Below, piece by piece: positions 29,767 to 39,478 of a DNA stretch of 64,000 nt. The stretch is from assembly GCA_029884335.1 (NCBI GenBank), contig JAOUIA010000013.1:1-64000 (forward strand). The letters run 5' to 3'. Made by a program: the position numbers and the translations under genes. The notes under the pieces were generated by a model. That model searched no databases. It saw only the letters and a program-made list of their open reading frames with translations, and was not told the DNA's origin. The first letter of the stretch is position 1; every line of letters begins with the position of its first letter. The DNA comes from Betaproteobacteria bacterium. Lineage in GTDB: Bacteria; Pseudomonadota; Gammaproteobacteria; Burkholderiales; Casimicrobiaceae.

Positions 29767-31308
29767 GTGACGCGCGCCAGCGAGGTCGAGCTCAAGCTGC
29801 GGCTGCCCCGCGCCGCGCTCGCGGCGCTGCGCAGGCATCCCGCGCTGCGCGCGGCCGTCCGCGGCCGCGCCCGCCGCGAGTCGCTCGCGGCCACCTACTA
29901 CGACACGCCCGATCTCGCGCTGGCGCGGCGCGGCATCGCGTTGCGCGTGCGTCGCGAACGCGGCCGCTGGGTGCAGGCGCTGAAGGCCGGCGGAGCCGCC
30001 GCGGGCGGTCTCGCGGAGCGGTCCGAGGACGAGTGGAGCCTCGGCCGTGGCACCCGCCGGCCGTCGCCCGACCTCTCGCTGCTCGCGACGACGCCCGTCG
30101 GACGGGCTGCCGCACGCGCAGTGCGGAGAGTCGCGCCCGGCCCGGTGTTCGTCACGACGATCGAGCGCACGTCGCTGCCGCTCGCCTTCGGCGACGGCAC
30201 CACCGCGGTCGCGGCGATCGACGTCGGCCGCGTGCGCGCGGCCTCGGGCCGGCGCGCCTCCGCGGCGATCTGCGAGCTCGAGCTCGAGCTCCGGGAGGGC
30301 GACGTCGCGCGCCTGTTCGAGCTCGCCCTCGCGCTATGCGCCGACCTGCCGCTCGCGGTGGAGCCGCGCAGCAAGGCGCAGCGCGGCTACGCGCTGGCTG
30401 CCACCGCTCCTGACGGGCCGCGCCACGCGCAGGCGCCGGAGTACGCCCGCGACGCCGACGCCGGAGCTGCGATCGCGGCGATCCTGGTGAGCGCGCTCGC
30501 CCAGGTCGAAGGCAACGCCGGCGGCGCCGCCACGTCCGACGATCCCGAGTGGGTCCACCAGCTTCGCGTGGGCCTGCGGCGCCTGCGCGCAGCGCTCGGG
30601 CTCGCGCGCGCGCTCGTCGACGCCGACGCGCTGCGCGCCATCGTCGACGAGGCGCGCAGGATCGCCGACGCGCTCGGCCGCGCGCGCGACCTCGACGTCT
30701 TCGCGGACGAGACGCTGCCGCCGCTCGCCGCCGCGGCGGGGGCATCCGCCGACGCCGTCGCGGCACTGGCCGCGGAGGTTCGACGGCACCGCGTGCAAGC
30801 CCGCGCCGAAGTGCGCGCCGTGCTGCGCTCTGCGCCGTTCCAGCGCCTACTGCTCAACGTGGGTGCGCTTGCGGCGTCGCTCGCCGCGCGCCCCGGCGCG
30901 GCAGCGGTGCGCTCGTTCGCGCAGGACGCGCTGCGACGTCGCCACAAGCAGCTGCTGCGTGCCGGCGAGGCGCTGGATGGCGGCACGCCCGAAGAGCGCC
31001 ACCGGGTGCGCATCGCAGCGAAGAAGCTGCGCTACGCTGCCGAGTTCCTCGCCACCCCGTTCCCTTCACGCCGGGCCGAGGCGTACCGTAGCGCCCTGGC
31101 GGGCGTACAGGAGGTGCTGGGCAGGATCAACGACGCGGCGACTGCTACCGCAATCGCTGCCGACGTGTCCGGCAAAGGCACGCCTGGCGCAGCGCTCGTC
31201 GCGGGCTGGGCCGCGGCGCACGCCGCCGGCGAGGAGCGCGAAATGCGGCGAGCGTGGCAGCGGTTTCGCGCCGCGAAGCCGTTCTGGAAGGACACCGGCG
31301 GGAGATAG
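29767..31308 (+). CDS. CYTH and CHAD domain-containing protein (candidate inorganic triphosphatase / polyP-binding)
   Basis: GTG start VTRASEVELKLRLPRAAL (CYTH ExExK motif EVELKL), YYDTPDLALARRGIALRVR; CHAD: VHQLRVGLRRLRAALGLA, EERHRVRIAAKKLRYAAEFL. Confidence 0.9.
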   Translation: MTRASEVELKLRLPRAALAALRRHPALRAAVRGRARRESLAATYYDTPDLALARRGIALRVRRERGRWVQALKAGGAAAGGLAERSEDEWSLGRGTRRPSPDLSLLATTPVGRAAARAVRRVAPGPVFVTTIERTSLPLAFGDGTTAVAAIDVGRVRAASGRRASAAICELELELREGDVARLFELALALCADLPLAVEPRSKAQRGYALAATAPDGPRHAQAPEYARDADAGAAIAAILVSALAQVEGNAGGAATSDDPEWVHQLRVGLRRLRAALGLARALVDADALRAIVDEARRIADALGRARDLDVFADETLPPLAAAAGASADAVAALAAEVRRHRVQARAEVRAVLRSAPFQRLLLNVGALAASLAARPGAAAVRSFAQDALRRRHKQLLRAGEALDGGTPEERHRVRIAAKKLRYAAEFLATPFPSRRAEAYRSALAGVQEVLGRINDAATATAIAADVSGKGTPGAALVAGWAAAHAAGEEREMRRAWQRFRAAKPFWKDTGGR

Positions 31309-31311
31309 GCG

Positions 31312-32796
31312 ATGCTGGAGGCAGCCGAGGCAGGCCACGCACTGGACAAGGCGGCGTTCGAGCGCGCCGTTCCGCGGCTGCGCACCGCGCTGCTGCAGGC
31401 GCAGTACGCGCTCAAGGAGGCCGGCGCCGGTCCCGTGCTGGTCCTGCTCTCGGGCCTCGCCGGAGGCGGGCGCAGCGAGACGGCGAACCGCCTGACCGAG
31501 TGGATGGACCCGCGCTTTGTCCGCGTCACGGCGTTCGGGCCGCGCACCGAGGAGGAACGGCTGCACCCGCCCGCCTGGCGCTACTGGACGGCGCTGCCGC
31601 CGAAGGGCCGTGTGGGCATCTTCATGAACGCCTGGTACACGGAGGCGATCGCCGCGCACCTCGACGACCTGCGCGACGCCGACCGGCTCGACGGCACGCT
31701 GCAGCGCATCCGCGAGCACGAGCAGATGCTCGCCGACGAGGGCGTGCAGCTGGTCAAGGTGTGGCTGCACATGCGGCGCGAGGACCTCAGGGCGCGGCTG
31801 GAGAAGCTCGACAGCGACAAGCGCACGACGTGGCGCGTCACCGCCGAGCACTGGCGCGGCTACCGGCGCTACCACCGCAACCACGACCTCTTCGAGCACG
31901 TGCTGCGCGAGACGTCGACCGCGAGCGCGCCGTGGTCGGTCGTCGAAGGCGCCGACGAGCGCTTCCGCGACGTCGCCATCGGCAAGCTCGTGCTGGCGAG
32001 CCTGCGCGCGGCCGCGCGGCCTGCCCGCCGCGCGCACGCCGCGGCGCCGGTCGCGCCGGCCGCCCTGGAGAACGTCAAGCGCCTGCGCGACCTCGACCTC
32101 ACGCTCGCCCTTCCCGACGACGACTACGACAGGCAGCTCGAGGCGCTGCAGGGCCGCGTCGCGAAGCTCACGCGCGGCAAGCGCTTCGCGAAACGCTCGC
32201 TGGTCGTCGTGTTCGAGGGCGTCGACGCGGCCGGCAAGGGCGGCGCGATCCGCCGGCTCACCGCTGCGCTCGACGCGCGCAGCTATCACCTGATTCCCGT
32301 CGCCGCGCCGACCGACGAGGAGCGCGCGCACCCCTACCTGTGGCGCTTCTGGCGCTACGTGCCTCGGCGCGGCGGCATCGCGATCTTCGATCGCTCGTGG
32401 TACGGCCGCGTGCTCGTCGAGCGCGTCGAGGGCTACGCCCCGCCGGCCGACTGGCTGCGCGCGTTTGACGAGATCAACCGCTTCGAGGAGGACCTCGCGC
32501 GCGCGGGCGCGATCGTCGTCAAGCTCTGGCTGCACATCAGCCAGGCCAAGCAGCTGGAGCGCTTCCGCGAACGCGAGGGCACGCCGTTCAAGAGCTTCAA
32601 GATCGGCCCCGAGGACTGGCGCAACCGCAAGAAGTGGCCGGCCTACGAGCACGCGATCGCCGACATGATCGACCGTACCAGCACCGAGATCGCGCCGTGG
32701 ACGCTCGTCGAGGCCGAGGACAAGCGCTTCGCGCGCATCAAGGTGCTGCGCACGCTCGTCGAGCGGCTCGAGGCGGAGCTCCGGCGCAAGCGATGA
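31312..32796 (+). CDS. Polyphosphate:AMP phosphotransferase (PPK2 class II, two-domain)
   Basis: 494 aa with two PPK2-like halves; second half VVFEGVDAAGKGGAIRRLTAALDARSYHLIPVAAPTDEERAHPYLWRFWRYVPRRGGIAIFDRSWYGRVLVERVEGY is canonical; first half has a degenerate LLSGLAGGGRSETANRLTEWMDPRFVRV copy. Confidence 0.92.
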   Translation: MLEAAEAGHALDKAAFERAVPRLRTALLQAQYALKEAGAGPVLVLLSGLAGGGRSETANRLTEWMDPRFVRVTAFGPRTEEERLHPPAWRYWTALPPKGRVGIFMNAWYTEAIAAHLDDLRDADRLDGTLQRIREHEQMLADEGVQLVKVWLHMRREDLRARLEKLDSDKRTTWRVTAEHWRGYRRYHRNHDLFEHVLRETSTASAPWSVVEGADERFRDVAIGKLVLASLRAAARPARRAHAAAPVAPAALENVKRLRDLDLTLALPDDDYDRQLEALQGRVAKLTRGKRFAKRSLVVVFEGVDAAGKGGAIRRLTAALDARSYHLIPVAAPTDEERAHPYLWRFWRYVPRRGGIAIFDRSWYGRVLVERVEGYAPPADWLRAFDEINRFEEDLARAGAIVVKLWLHISQAKQLERFREREGTPFKSFKIGPEDWRNRKKWPAYEHAIADMIDRTSTEIAPWTLVEAEDKRFARIKVLRTLVERLEAELRRKR

Positions 32797-32809
32797 GGCG
32801 CGGCGGAAC

Positions 32810-33811
32810 ATGAGCGGCGAGGATCCCGCGGCACCGCCGCCCTACCGCGCGCCGGCCTGGCTGCCCGGCGGGCACGCGCAGACGATCTGGCCGTACTTCC
32901 TGCGGCGGCCCGAGGTGGCGTTCCGCCGCGAACGCGTCGCGACCCCCGACGGCGACTTCTGGCTGTTCGACTGGCTCGACACGAAGGACGCCGGCGCGCC
33001 GCTGGTCGTGCTGTTCCACGGCCTGGAGGGCAGTTCCGGCTCGCACTACGTACGCGCGCTGTTCGTCCGGCTGGCGGAACTCGGCTGGGCGGGCGTCGTC
33101 CCGCACTTCCGCGGCTGCGCCGACGAACCGAACCGCCTGCCGCGCGCCTACCACTCGGGCGACCACGAGGAGATCGATGCCATGCTTGCCGCGGTCCGCA
33201 AGAGGATCCGGCCGGAGCGCGTCGTGCACGCCTGCGGCGTGTCGCTGGGGGGCAGCGCGCTGCTGAACTGGCTGGGTCGGCGCGGCCGCGATGCGAAGGC
33301 GACCTTGGCGAGCGCCGCCGCGGTCTCCGTGCCGCTCGACCTGATGGCCGCCGGCCGCTCGATCGACGCCGGCGCCAATCGCGTCTACGCGGCGCACTTC
33401 CTGATGACGCTCAAGCCGAAGGCGGACGCGATGGCCGCTCGCTTTCCCGGGCGGCTCGACGCCTCCCGCATCGCGTCGGTGCGCTCGATGTGGGAGTTCG
33501 ACGACCTCGTGACCGCGCCGTTGCACGGCTTCGCCGGCACGGCCGATTACTGGACGCGCGCGTCGTCGAAGCCGTGGCTGGCGAAGATCGCCTTGCCCAC
33601 GCTCGTGCTCAACGCGCGCAACGACCCGTTCGTTCCCGGCGACTCGCTGCCTTCCCCCGCCGAGGTGTCGGCCGCAGTCGTGCTCGAGCAGCCCGAGGAA
33701 GGCGGGCACGCCGGCTTCGCCACCGGGCCGCTGCCCGGCCGCATCGACTGGCTGCCGCAGAGGCTCATCGCATTCTTCGCCTCGCCGGGGCCGCGCGCCC
33801 CGCACGGTTAG
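32810..33811 (+). CDS. Alpha/beta hydrolase, YheT family
   Basis: 333 aa; WLPGGHAQTIWPYF, VVLFHGLEGSSGSHYVRAL, PHFRGCADEPNRLPRAYHSGD, GVSLGGSALLNWLG. Confidence 0.92.
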   Translation: MSGEDPAAPPPYRAPAWLPGGHAQTIWPYFLRRPEVAFRRERVATPDGDFWLFDWLDTKDAGAPLVVLFHGLEGSSGSHYVRALFVRLAELGWAGVVPHFRGCADEPNRLPRAYHSGDHEEIDAMLAAVRKRIRPERVVHACGVSLGGSALLNWLGRRGRDAKATLASAAAVSVPLDLMAAGRSIDAGANRVYAAHFLMTLKPKADAMAARFPGRLDASRIASVRSMWEFDDLVTAPLHGFAGTADYWTRASSKPWLAKIALPTLVLNARNDPFVPGDSLPSPAEVSAAVVLEQPEEGGHAGFATGPLPGRIDWLPQRLIAFFASPGPRAPHG

Positions 33812-33841
33812 AATGCCGGTTCGTCCACGGTCGTCCCTCCC

Positions 33842-35215
33842 ATGCAAGTCCCTCGCGAAATCTTCAAGGCCTACGACATCCGCGGCATCGTCGGGCGCAC
33901 GCTCGACGAGCCGATCGTACGCCTGATCGGGCAGGCGCTCGGCACGCTGGCGCGCGAGCGCGGGCGCGACACCATCGCGATCGGCCGCGACGGCCGGCTC
34001 TCCGGCCCGGCGCTGGCGAAGGCGCTGTCCGATGGCATCCGCGCCGCCGGGGCCAACGTGGTCGACGTCGGGATGGTCGCCACGCCGATGACCTACTTCG
34101 CCGCGCACGAGCTTCGCACCGCGTGCAGCACGATGGTGACGGGAAGCCACAACCCGCCCGACTACAACGGCCTCAAGATGGTGATCGACGGCACCACGCT
34201 GTCGGGCGCCGACATCCAGCACGTCCGCGAGCGCATCGAGCGCGGCGAGCTCGCCACCGGCGCGGGCTCGTATCGCACGCACGACGTCGCGCCGGCGTAC
34301 CTCGCGCGCATCGCCGGCGACGTCAGGCTCGCCCGGCCGCTGCGCATCGCCGTCGACGCCGGCAACGGCGTTGCCGGCGCTTTCGCGCCGGAGCTCTACC
34401 GCCGCCTGGGCTGCGAGGTGGAGACGATGTTCTGCGAGGTGGACGGCACGTTCCCGAACCACCACCCCGACCCGTCGCAGCCGAAGAACCTCGCCGATCT
34501 CGTCGCCCGCGTGAAACGCGGCGACCTCGACCTCGGGCTGGCGTTCGACGGCGACGGCGACCGCCTCGGCGTGGTCACCGTCGAAGGCCACGTGATCTAC
34601 CCCGACCGGCAGCTGATGCTGTTCGCCGCCGACGTGCTCTCGCGCGTGCCCGGCGCGACCGTGATCTACGACGTCAAGTCGACGCGCAACCTCGGCCCCT
34701 GGATCGTGAAGCACGGCGGCAAGCCGCTGCTGTGGAAGACCGGCCACTCGCTGATCAAGGCGAAGATGAAGGAAGTCGGCGCGGCGCTGGCCGGCGAGAT
34801 GAGCGGCCACACGTTCTTCGGCGAGCGCTGGTACGGCTTCGACGACGGCCTGTACGCCGGCGCGCGCCTCCTCGAGATCCTCGCGCGGTCGCCGGATCCC
34901 TCCGCGGTGCTGAATTCGCTGCCCGACGCCCGTTCGACCCCCGAGCTCAACCTCGCCTGCGCCGAGGGCGAGCAGCACGCGCTGATCGCGAAGCTGCAGC
35001 AGACCGCGGACTTCCCCGGCGCGAGCGACGTCATCCGCATCGACGGTCTGCGCGTCGAGTACGCGGACGGCTTCGGGCTCGCGCGCGCGTCGAACACCAC
35101 ACCCGTCGTCGTGCTGCGCTTCGAGGCCGACACCGACGCCGCGCTCGCGCGCATCCAGGACGACTTCCGGCGCGTGCTGCTCGCGGCGAAGCCCGGCGCG
35201 AAGCTGCCCTTCTGA
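33842..35215 (+). CDS. Phosphomannomutase/phosphoglucomutase
   Basis: 457 aa; IFKAYDIRGIVGRTLDE, MVTGSHNPPDYNGLKM, LAFDGDGDRLGVV, GEMSGHTFF. Confidence 0.94.
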   Translation: MQVPREIFKAYDIRGIVGRTLDEPIVRLIGQALGTLARERGRDTIAIGRDGRLSGPALAKALSDGIRAAGANVVDVGMVATPMTYFAAHELRTACSTMVTGSHNPPDYNGLKMVIDGTTLSGADIQHVRERIERGELATGAGSYRTHDVAPAYLARIAGDVRLARPLRIAVDAGNGVAGAFAPELYRRLGCEVETMFCEVDGTFPNHHPDPSQPKNLADLVARVKRGDLDLGLAFDGDGDRLGVVTVEGHVIYPDRQLMLFAADVLSRVPGATVIYDVKSTRNLGPWIVKHGGKPLLWKTGHSLIKAKMKEVGAALAGEMSGHTFFGERWYGFDDGLYAGARLLEILARSPDPSAVLNSLPDARSTPELNLACAEGEQHALIAKLQQTADFPGASDVIRIDGLRVEYADGFGLARASNTTPVVVLRFEADTDAALARIQDDFRRVLLAAKPGAKLPF

Positions 35216-35216
35216 C

Positions 35217-35636
35217 GTGAACGGGATCGCGCTCGCGCACGACTGCCACGGCGTCGACTGGGCGGGGCTGAAGCGCGACCTCGTGGCGGACGACTTCGAC
35301 AACGGGCGCACCCCCGAGGAACTGGAGCGGTCGTTCCGCGCCAGCGCGCGCGTCGTGTTCGCGCGCGACGGCGAGCGCGTCGTCGGCAAGGCCCGCGCGC
35401 TCTCCGACGGCGTGTGCAACGCCTACGTCGTCGACATGTGGACGCACTCGGCGTACCGGCGGCGCGGCATCGGGCGCGCGATGGTCGAGGCGCTGCTGGC
35501 GCCGCTTCACGGGCAGCACGTCTGCCTCTTCAGCGACGAGCGCGCCGACTTCTACGCCGCGTGCGGCTTCCGCCCGCGGGGCACCGGCATGGAACGCGTC
35601 GTCGGGCGCTGGCTCGGCCGCCACGCTCCGCGATGA
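35217..35636 (+). CDS. GNAT family N-acetyltransferase
   Basis: 139 aa (GTG start); AYVVDMWTHSAYRRRGIGRAMVEALLAPL acetyl-CoA-binding motif. Confidence 0.85.
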   Translation: MNGIALAHDCHGVDWAGLKRDLVADDFDNGRTPEELERSFRASARVVFARDGERVVGKARALSDGVCNAYVVDMWTHSAYRRRGIGRAMVEALLAPLHGQHVCLFSDERADFYAACGFRPRGTGMERVVGRWLGRHAPR

Positions 35637-36838
35637 TCACGCTCGACGACGTCCTCGCCGCGCGCGAGCGCATCCGCGGCGGCATCTACGCCTCGCCTTG
35701 CGTCGAGTCGATCCCGCTTTCGCAGCTGACCGGCGCGCGCATCTGGTGCAAGCTCGACTACCTGCAGCGCACCGGCAGCTTCAAGGAGCGCGGCGCGCGC
35801 AATGCGCTGCTGCGGCTGACGGCGGAGCAGCGCCGCCGCGGCGTCGTCGCGGCCTCCGCCGGCAACCACGCGCTGGGCGTGGCCTACCACGGCGGCCTGC
35901 TCGGCATCCCGGTGACCGTGGTGATGCCGCGCTTCGCGCCGCTGATCAAGGTCACCAACTGCCGCGCGCTCGGCGCGGCCATCGTCCTGCACGGCAACGA
36001 CGTCGTCGAGGCGCGAGGGCACGCGGTCGAGCTCGCGCAGCGCGACGGCCTCGCGTTCATCCACCCGTTCGACGATGCCGACGTCGTCGCCGGGCAGGGC
36101 ACGATGGGCCTCGAGATCCTCGAGCAGGCGCCCGACGTCGAGGCGGTGGTCGTGCCGGTCGGCGGCGGCGGCCTGATCGCCGGGATCGGCACCGTGATGA
36201 AGGCGCGCGCCCCGCAGGTGAGCGTGATCGGCGTCGAGCCCGAGGCGGCGGCGAGCCTCACGGCCGCGCTCGCGGCGAAGACGCCGACCACGGTGACATT
36301 GGCGCCCACGCTGGCCGACGGGCTGGCCGTCTCGCGCGTCGGCGACATCCCGTTTGCGAGCGACGTGCGCGTCGTCGATCGCGTGGTCACCGTGGACGAG
36401 GCGGCGATCGCGCTCGCGATCCTGCGCCTGATCGAGCTGGAGAAGAGCGTGGTCGAGGGCGCGGGCGCGACGCCGCTCGCGGCATTCCTGGCAGGCAAGC
36501 TGCCCGAGCTCGCCGGCCGCAAGGTGGTGCTGACGCTGTGCGGCGGCAACATCGACACGAACATGCTCGGCCGCGTGATCGACGTCGGCCTGGTGGCCGA
36601 CGGCCGCCTCGCCCGCTTCACCGTTTCGGTGCTCGACCGGCCGGGCGGGCTCGCGCGGCTCACCGCGACGATCGCGCAGGCCGGCGCATCCATCCACGAG
36701 CTGACGCACGACCGCGCGTTCTCGGGACCCAAGGTCTCCGAGGTGCGCGTGGTGTGCGTGGTCGAGACGACGGGGCCCGAGCACGTGCGCGAGCTCCACG
36801 CCGCGCTCGCCGCGGCCGGCTTCGACGTCGGCGCCTGA
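35633..36838 (+). CDS. Threonine ammonia-lyase (PLP-dependent, C-terminal ACT domain)
   Basis: Start MITLDDVLAARERIRGGIYASPCVES; TGSFKERGARNALL, SAGNHALGVAYH, PVGGGGLIAGIGTV; ACT domain FTVSVLDRPGGLARLTATIAQAGASIHELTHDRAF. Confidence 0.93.
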   Translation: MITLDDVLAARERIRGGIYASPCVESIPLSQLTGARIWCKLDYLQRTGSFKERGARNALLRLTAEQRRRGVVAASAGNHALGVAYHGGLLGIPVTVVMPRFAPLIKVTNCRALGAAIVLHGNDVVEARGHAVELAQRDGLAFIHPFDDADVVAGQGTMGLEILEQAPDVEAVVVPVGGGGLIAGIGTVMKARAPQVSVIGVEPEAAASLTAALAAKTPTTVTLAPTLADGLAVSRVGDIPFASDVRVVDRVVTVDEAAIALAILRLIELEKSVVEGAGATPLAAFLAGKLPELAGRKVVLTLCGGNIDTNMLGRVIDVGLVADGRLARFTVSVLDRPGGLARLTATIAQAGASIHELTHDRAFSGPKVSEVRVVCVVETTGPEHVRELHAALAAAGFDVGA

Positions 36839-36955
36839 CGGCGCAGGGCCGCGCAGCGCGGCGACGGTCGGCCGCCCGCGGCTTGCGTGAAGTGCGGAAG
36901 CAGTCCTGCACGAAGTGCGCGGGAGCGCACCCGCCGCCAAGCGCCAACCACTGCG

Positions 36956-37975
36956 TCAGTGATATCCCTCGCCCGCGCGCACCTTGCCGCGGAAGACCCA
37001 GTAGTTGAACACCGTGTAGCCGAGAATGACCGGCAGCAGGACGAGCACGCCGACGAGCATGAAGCGCAGCGACTTCGGATCCGCCGCGGCCTCCCAGACG
37101 TCGATCGTCGGCGGCACGAGGTAGGGCACGTTCGAGATCACCAATCCGACGTACGCGAGCAGGAACAGCGCGACCGATGCGTAGAACGGCATCCGCGGCC
37201 CGCCCTTGCGCAGGCCGTGCCAGCACAGGTAGGCGGCGACCATCGTGGCGAGCGGCACCAGCGACAGCCACATGATGCGGGGCATGCTGAACCAGCGCTC
37301 CGCGATGCGCGGGATCGCCAGCGGCGTCCACACGCTCACCAGCGCGATCGCCGCGAGCAGGCCGCAGAGGAGCCCCACGCCGAGTCGGCGCGAACGCGCC
37401 TCGACCCCGCCATCCGTCTTCATCGCGAGCCACGTCGCGCCGATCAGCGCGTAGCCGACGACCAGCGCGCATCCCGTCATGAGAGAGAACGGCGTGAGCC
37501 AGTCGAGCGGCCCGCCGGCGAACTGGCCATTCCGCACGTCGATGCCCTGCAGCAGGCCGCCCAGCACCACCCCCTGCGCGAAGGCGGCCACGATCGAGCC
37601 GCCCGCGAAGGCACGGTCCCACCAGAGGTGGTTCGGCTTCGCCACCCAGCGGAACTCGAAGGCGACGCCGCGGAAGATCAGCGCGAGCAGCAGCACGATC
37701 ACCGGCAGGTAGAGCGCGGGCATGATGACCGCGAATGCCTTGGGAAACGCGACCCACAGGCCGCCCCCGCCCATCACGAGCCACGTCTCGTTGCCGTCCC
37801 AGAACGGCGCGACCGTGTTCATCATCTGGTCGCGGTCGTGCTCGCGCGGGAAGAGCGGGAAGAGGATGCCGACGCCCAGGTCGAAGCCATCGAGCACGAC
37901 GTACAGCGCGACCGCCGTGCCGATGATCAGCGCCCAGATCAACGGCAGCGAGAAGAGGTCGATCCCGGCGATCAT
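36956..37975 (-). CDS. cydB: Cytochrome bd-type quinol oxidase subunit II
   Basis: Start MIAGIDLFSLPLIWALIIGTAVALYVVLDGFDLGVGILFPLF; PFWDGNETWLVMGGGGLWVAFPKAFAVIMPALYLPVIVLLLALIFRGVAFEFR. Confidence 0.95.
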   Translation of the reverse strand: MIAGIDLFSLPLIWALIIGTAVALYVVLDGFDLGVGILFPLFPREHDRDQMMNTVAPFWDGNETWLVMGGGGLWVAFPKAFAVIMPALYLPVIVLLLALIFRGVAFEFRWVAKPNHLWWDRAFAGGSIVAAFAQGVVLGGLLQGIDVRNGQFAGGPLDWLTPFSLMTGCALVVGYALIGATWLAMKTDGGVEARSRRLGVGLLCGLLAAIALVSVWTPLAIPRIAERWFSMPRIMWLSLVPLATMVAAYLCWHGLRKGGPRMPFYASVALFLLAYVGLVISNVPYLVPPTIDVWEAAADPKSLRFMLVGVLVLLPVILGYTVFNYWVFRGKVRAGEGYH

Positions 37976-39378
37976 GGTGTGGCTCCTCCCGCGCGCTGCT
38001 CGATCGCCGCGCGCTGCGCGGCCGACAGCGGCCGGCTCGGCACACCCTTCGGCGGTTCGAGCAGCGCCGGGACCGGGCCCTTGACCATGAGCTTGCGGAC
38101 ATACCAGATGCCGACCGAGAACACGACCGTGTAGGTGACGACGATCATTGCGAGCGACAGCGCGACAGCCTCGCCGGCGACCGGCGAGGCGGCGTCCTTC
38201 GTGCGCAGGATGCCCCAGGCGATCCACGGCTGGCGTCCGATCTCGGTCACCATCCAGCCGGCCAGCAGCGCGACGAAGCCGGTCCACCATCCGTGTGCGG
38301 CGACATTGAGGTACCAGCGCGTTTCGAACAAGCGGCCACGCTTCCACAACCACGCGCCGACGAGCCCCAGCGCGATCATCGCCAGGCCCAGCCCGACCAT
38401 CAGCCGGAAGCCGAAGAACACCGGCGCCACCGGCGGACGCTCGTCGCGCGGGAAGTCCTTGAGTCCCTTGAACAGGCCGTCGACGCTGTGCGTGACGATC
38501 AGGCTCGCGCCATGGGGAATCGAGATCTCCGCGTAGTTGCGCTCGCCTTGCGCGTCCGGCCACGCGAACAGCACCAGGGGGGCGGGCTTGCTGCCGTCCC
38601 AGTGCGCCTCGATCGCGGCCACCTTCTGCGGCTGGTAGTGCGCAGTGTTGAGGCCGTGCAGGTCGCCGACGACCAGCTGCAACGGCGCGAGCAGCGCCAC
38701 CATGCCGAGCCCCATGCGCACCATGGTCCGCGCCTCCTCGTCGAAGCGGCCGCCCAGGAGGTAGCGCGCCCCGACGGCCAGCACGACCAATGACGTCGTG
38801 AGGTAGCAGGCGGTCAGCATGTGCACGAAACGGTACGGAAAGCTCGGATTGAAGATGATCGCGAGCCAGTCCGCCGGATAGGCGATGCCGTCGCGCACGA
38901 CGTGGCCGGTGGGCGTGTGCATCCAGCTGTTAGCAGCGAGGATCCAGAACGCAGACAGCGACGTTCCCACGGCGACCAGCACGGCAGCCGTCACGTGCAG
39001 CCAGCGCGGAACGCGATGCCAGCCGAACAGCAGGATGCCGAGGAACGTGGCCTCGAGGAAGAACGCGGTGAGCACCTCGTAGCCGATCAGCGGGCCGACG
39101 ACGTTGCCGATGGCCTCGGAGAAGCGGCTCCAGTTCGTGCCGAACTGGTAGCTCATCATGATCCCGGACACGACCCCCATGGCGAACGCGACGGCGAAGA
39201 TCTTGGTCCAGAAGCGCGCGAGGCGTGCGAAGTGGTCGCTCCCGGTGCGCAGCCACAGGATCTCGAGCGTGGCGACAAAGGCCGCGAGCCCGATCGTGAA
39301 CGCCGGGAAGATGATGTGGAAGCTGATGGTGAACGCGAACTGGATTCGCGCAAGGAACACGGCATCGGGCGCGTCCAT
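37972..39378 (-). CDS. cydA: Cytochrome bd-type (CIO-like, short Q-loop) ubiquinol oxidase subunit I
   Basis: 468 aa; RIQFAFTISFHIIFPAFTIGLAAFVATLEILWLRTG, VTEIGRQPWIAWGILRTKDAASPV. Confidence 0.95.
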   Translation of the reverse strand: MDAPDAVFLARIQFAFTISFHIIFPAFTIGLAAFVATLEILWLRTGSDHFARLARFWTKIFAVAFAMGVVSGIMMSYQFGTNWSRFSEAIGNVVGPLIGYEVLTAFFLEATFLGILLFGWHRVPRWLHVTAAVLVAVGTSLSAFWILAANSWMHTPTGHVVRDGIAYPADWLAIIFNPSFPYRFVHMLTACYLTTSLVVLAVGARYLLGGRFDEEARTMVRMGLGMVALLAPLQLVVGDLHGLNTAHYQPQKVAAIEAHWDGSKPAPLVLFAWPDAQGERNYAEISIPHGASLIVTHSVDGLFKGLKDFPRDERPPVAPVFFGFRLMVGLGLAMIALGLVGAWLWKRGRLFETRWYLNVAAHGWWTGFVALLAGWMVTEIGRQPWIAWGILRTKDAASPVAGEAVALSLAMIVVTYTVVFSVGIWYVRKLMVKGPVPALLEPPKGVPSRPLSAAQRAAIEQRAGGATP

Positions 39379-39478
39379 AGCTTCCCCTTTGAGCCAGGCG
39401 CGGGAGCGCGGGAGGTCCGCGCAGCCTTGCCGGAATCCCGCACGTTACGTCACGGCCACGACTACGACAACCCGAGGC

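Noticed and set aside
31066-35419. Long minus-strand ORFs (581 and 893 aa) opposite PPK2, YheT and phosphomannomutase genes
   Set aside because: Shadow ORFs of GC-rich coding sequence; no conserved motifs.
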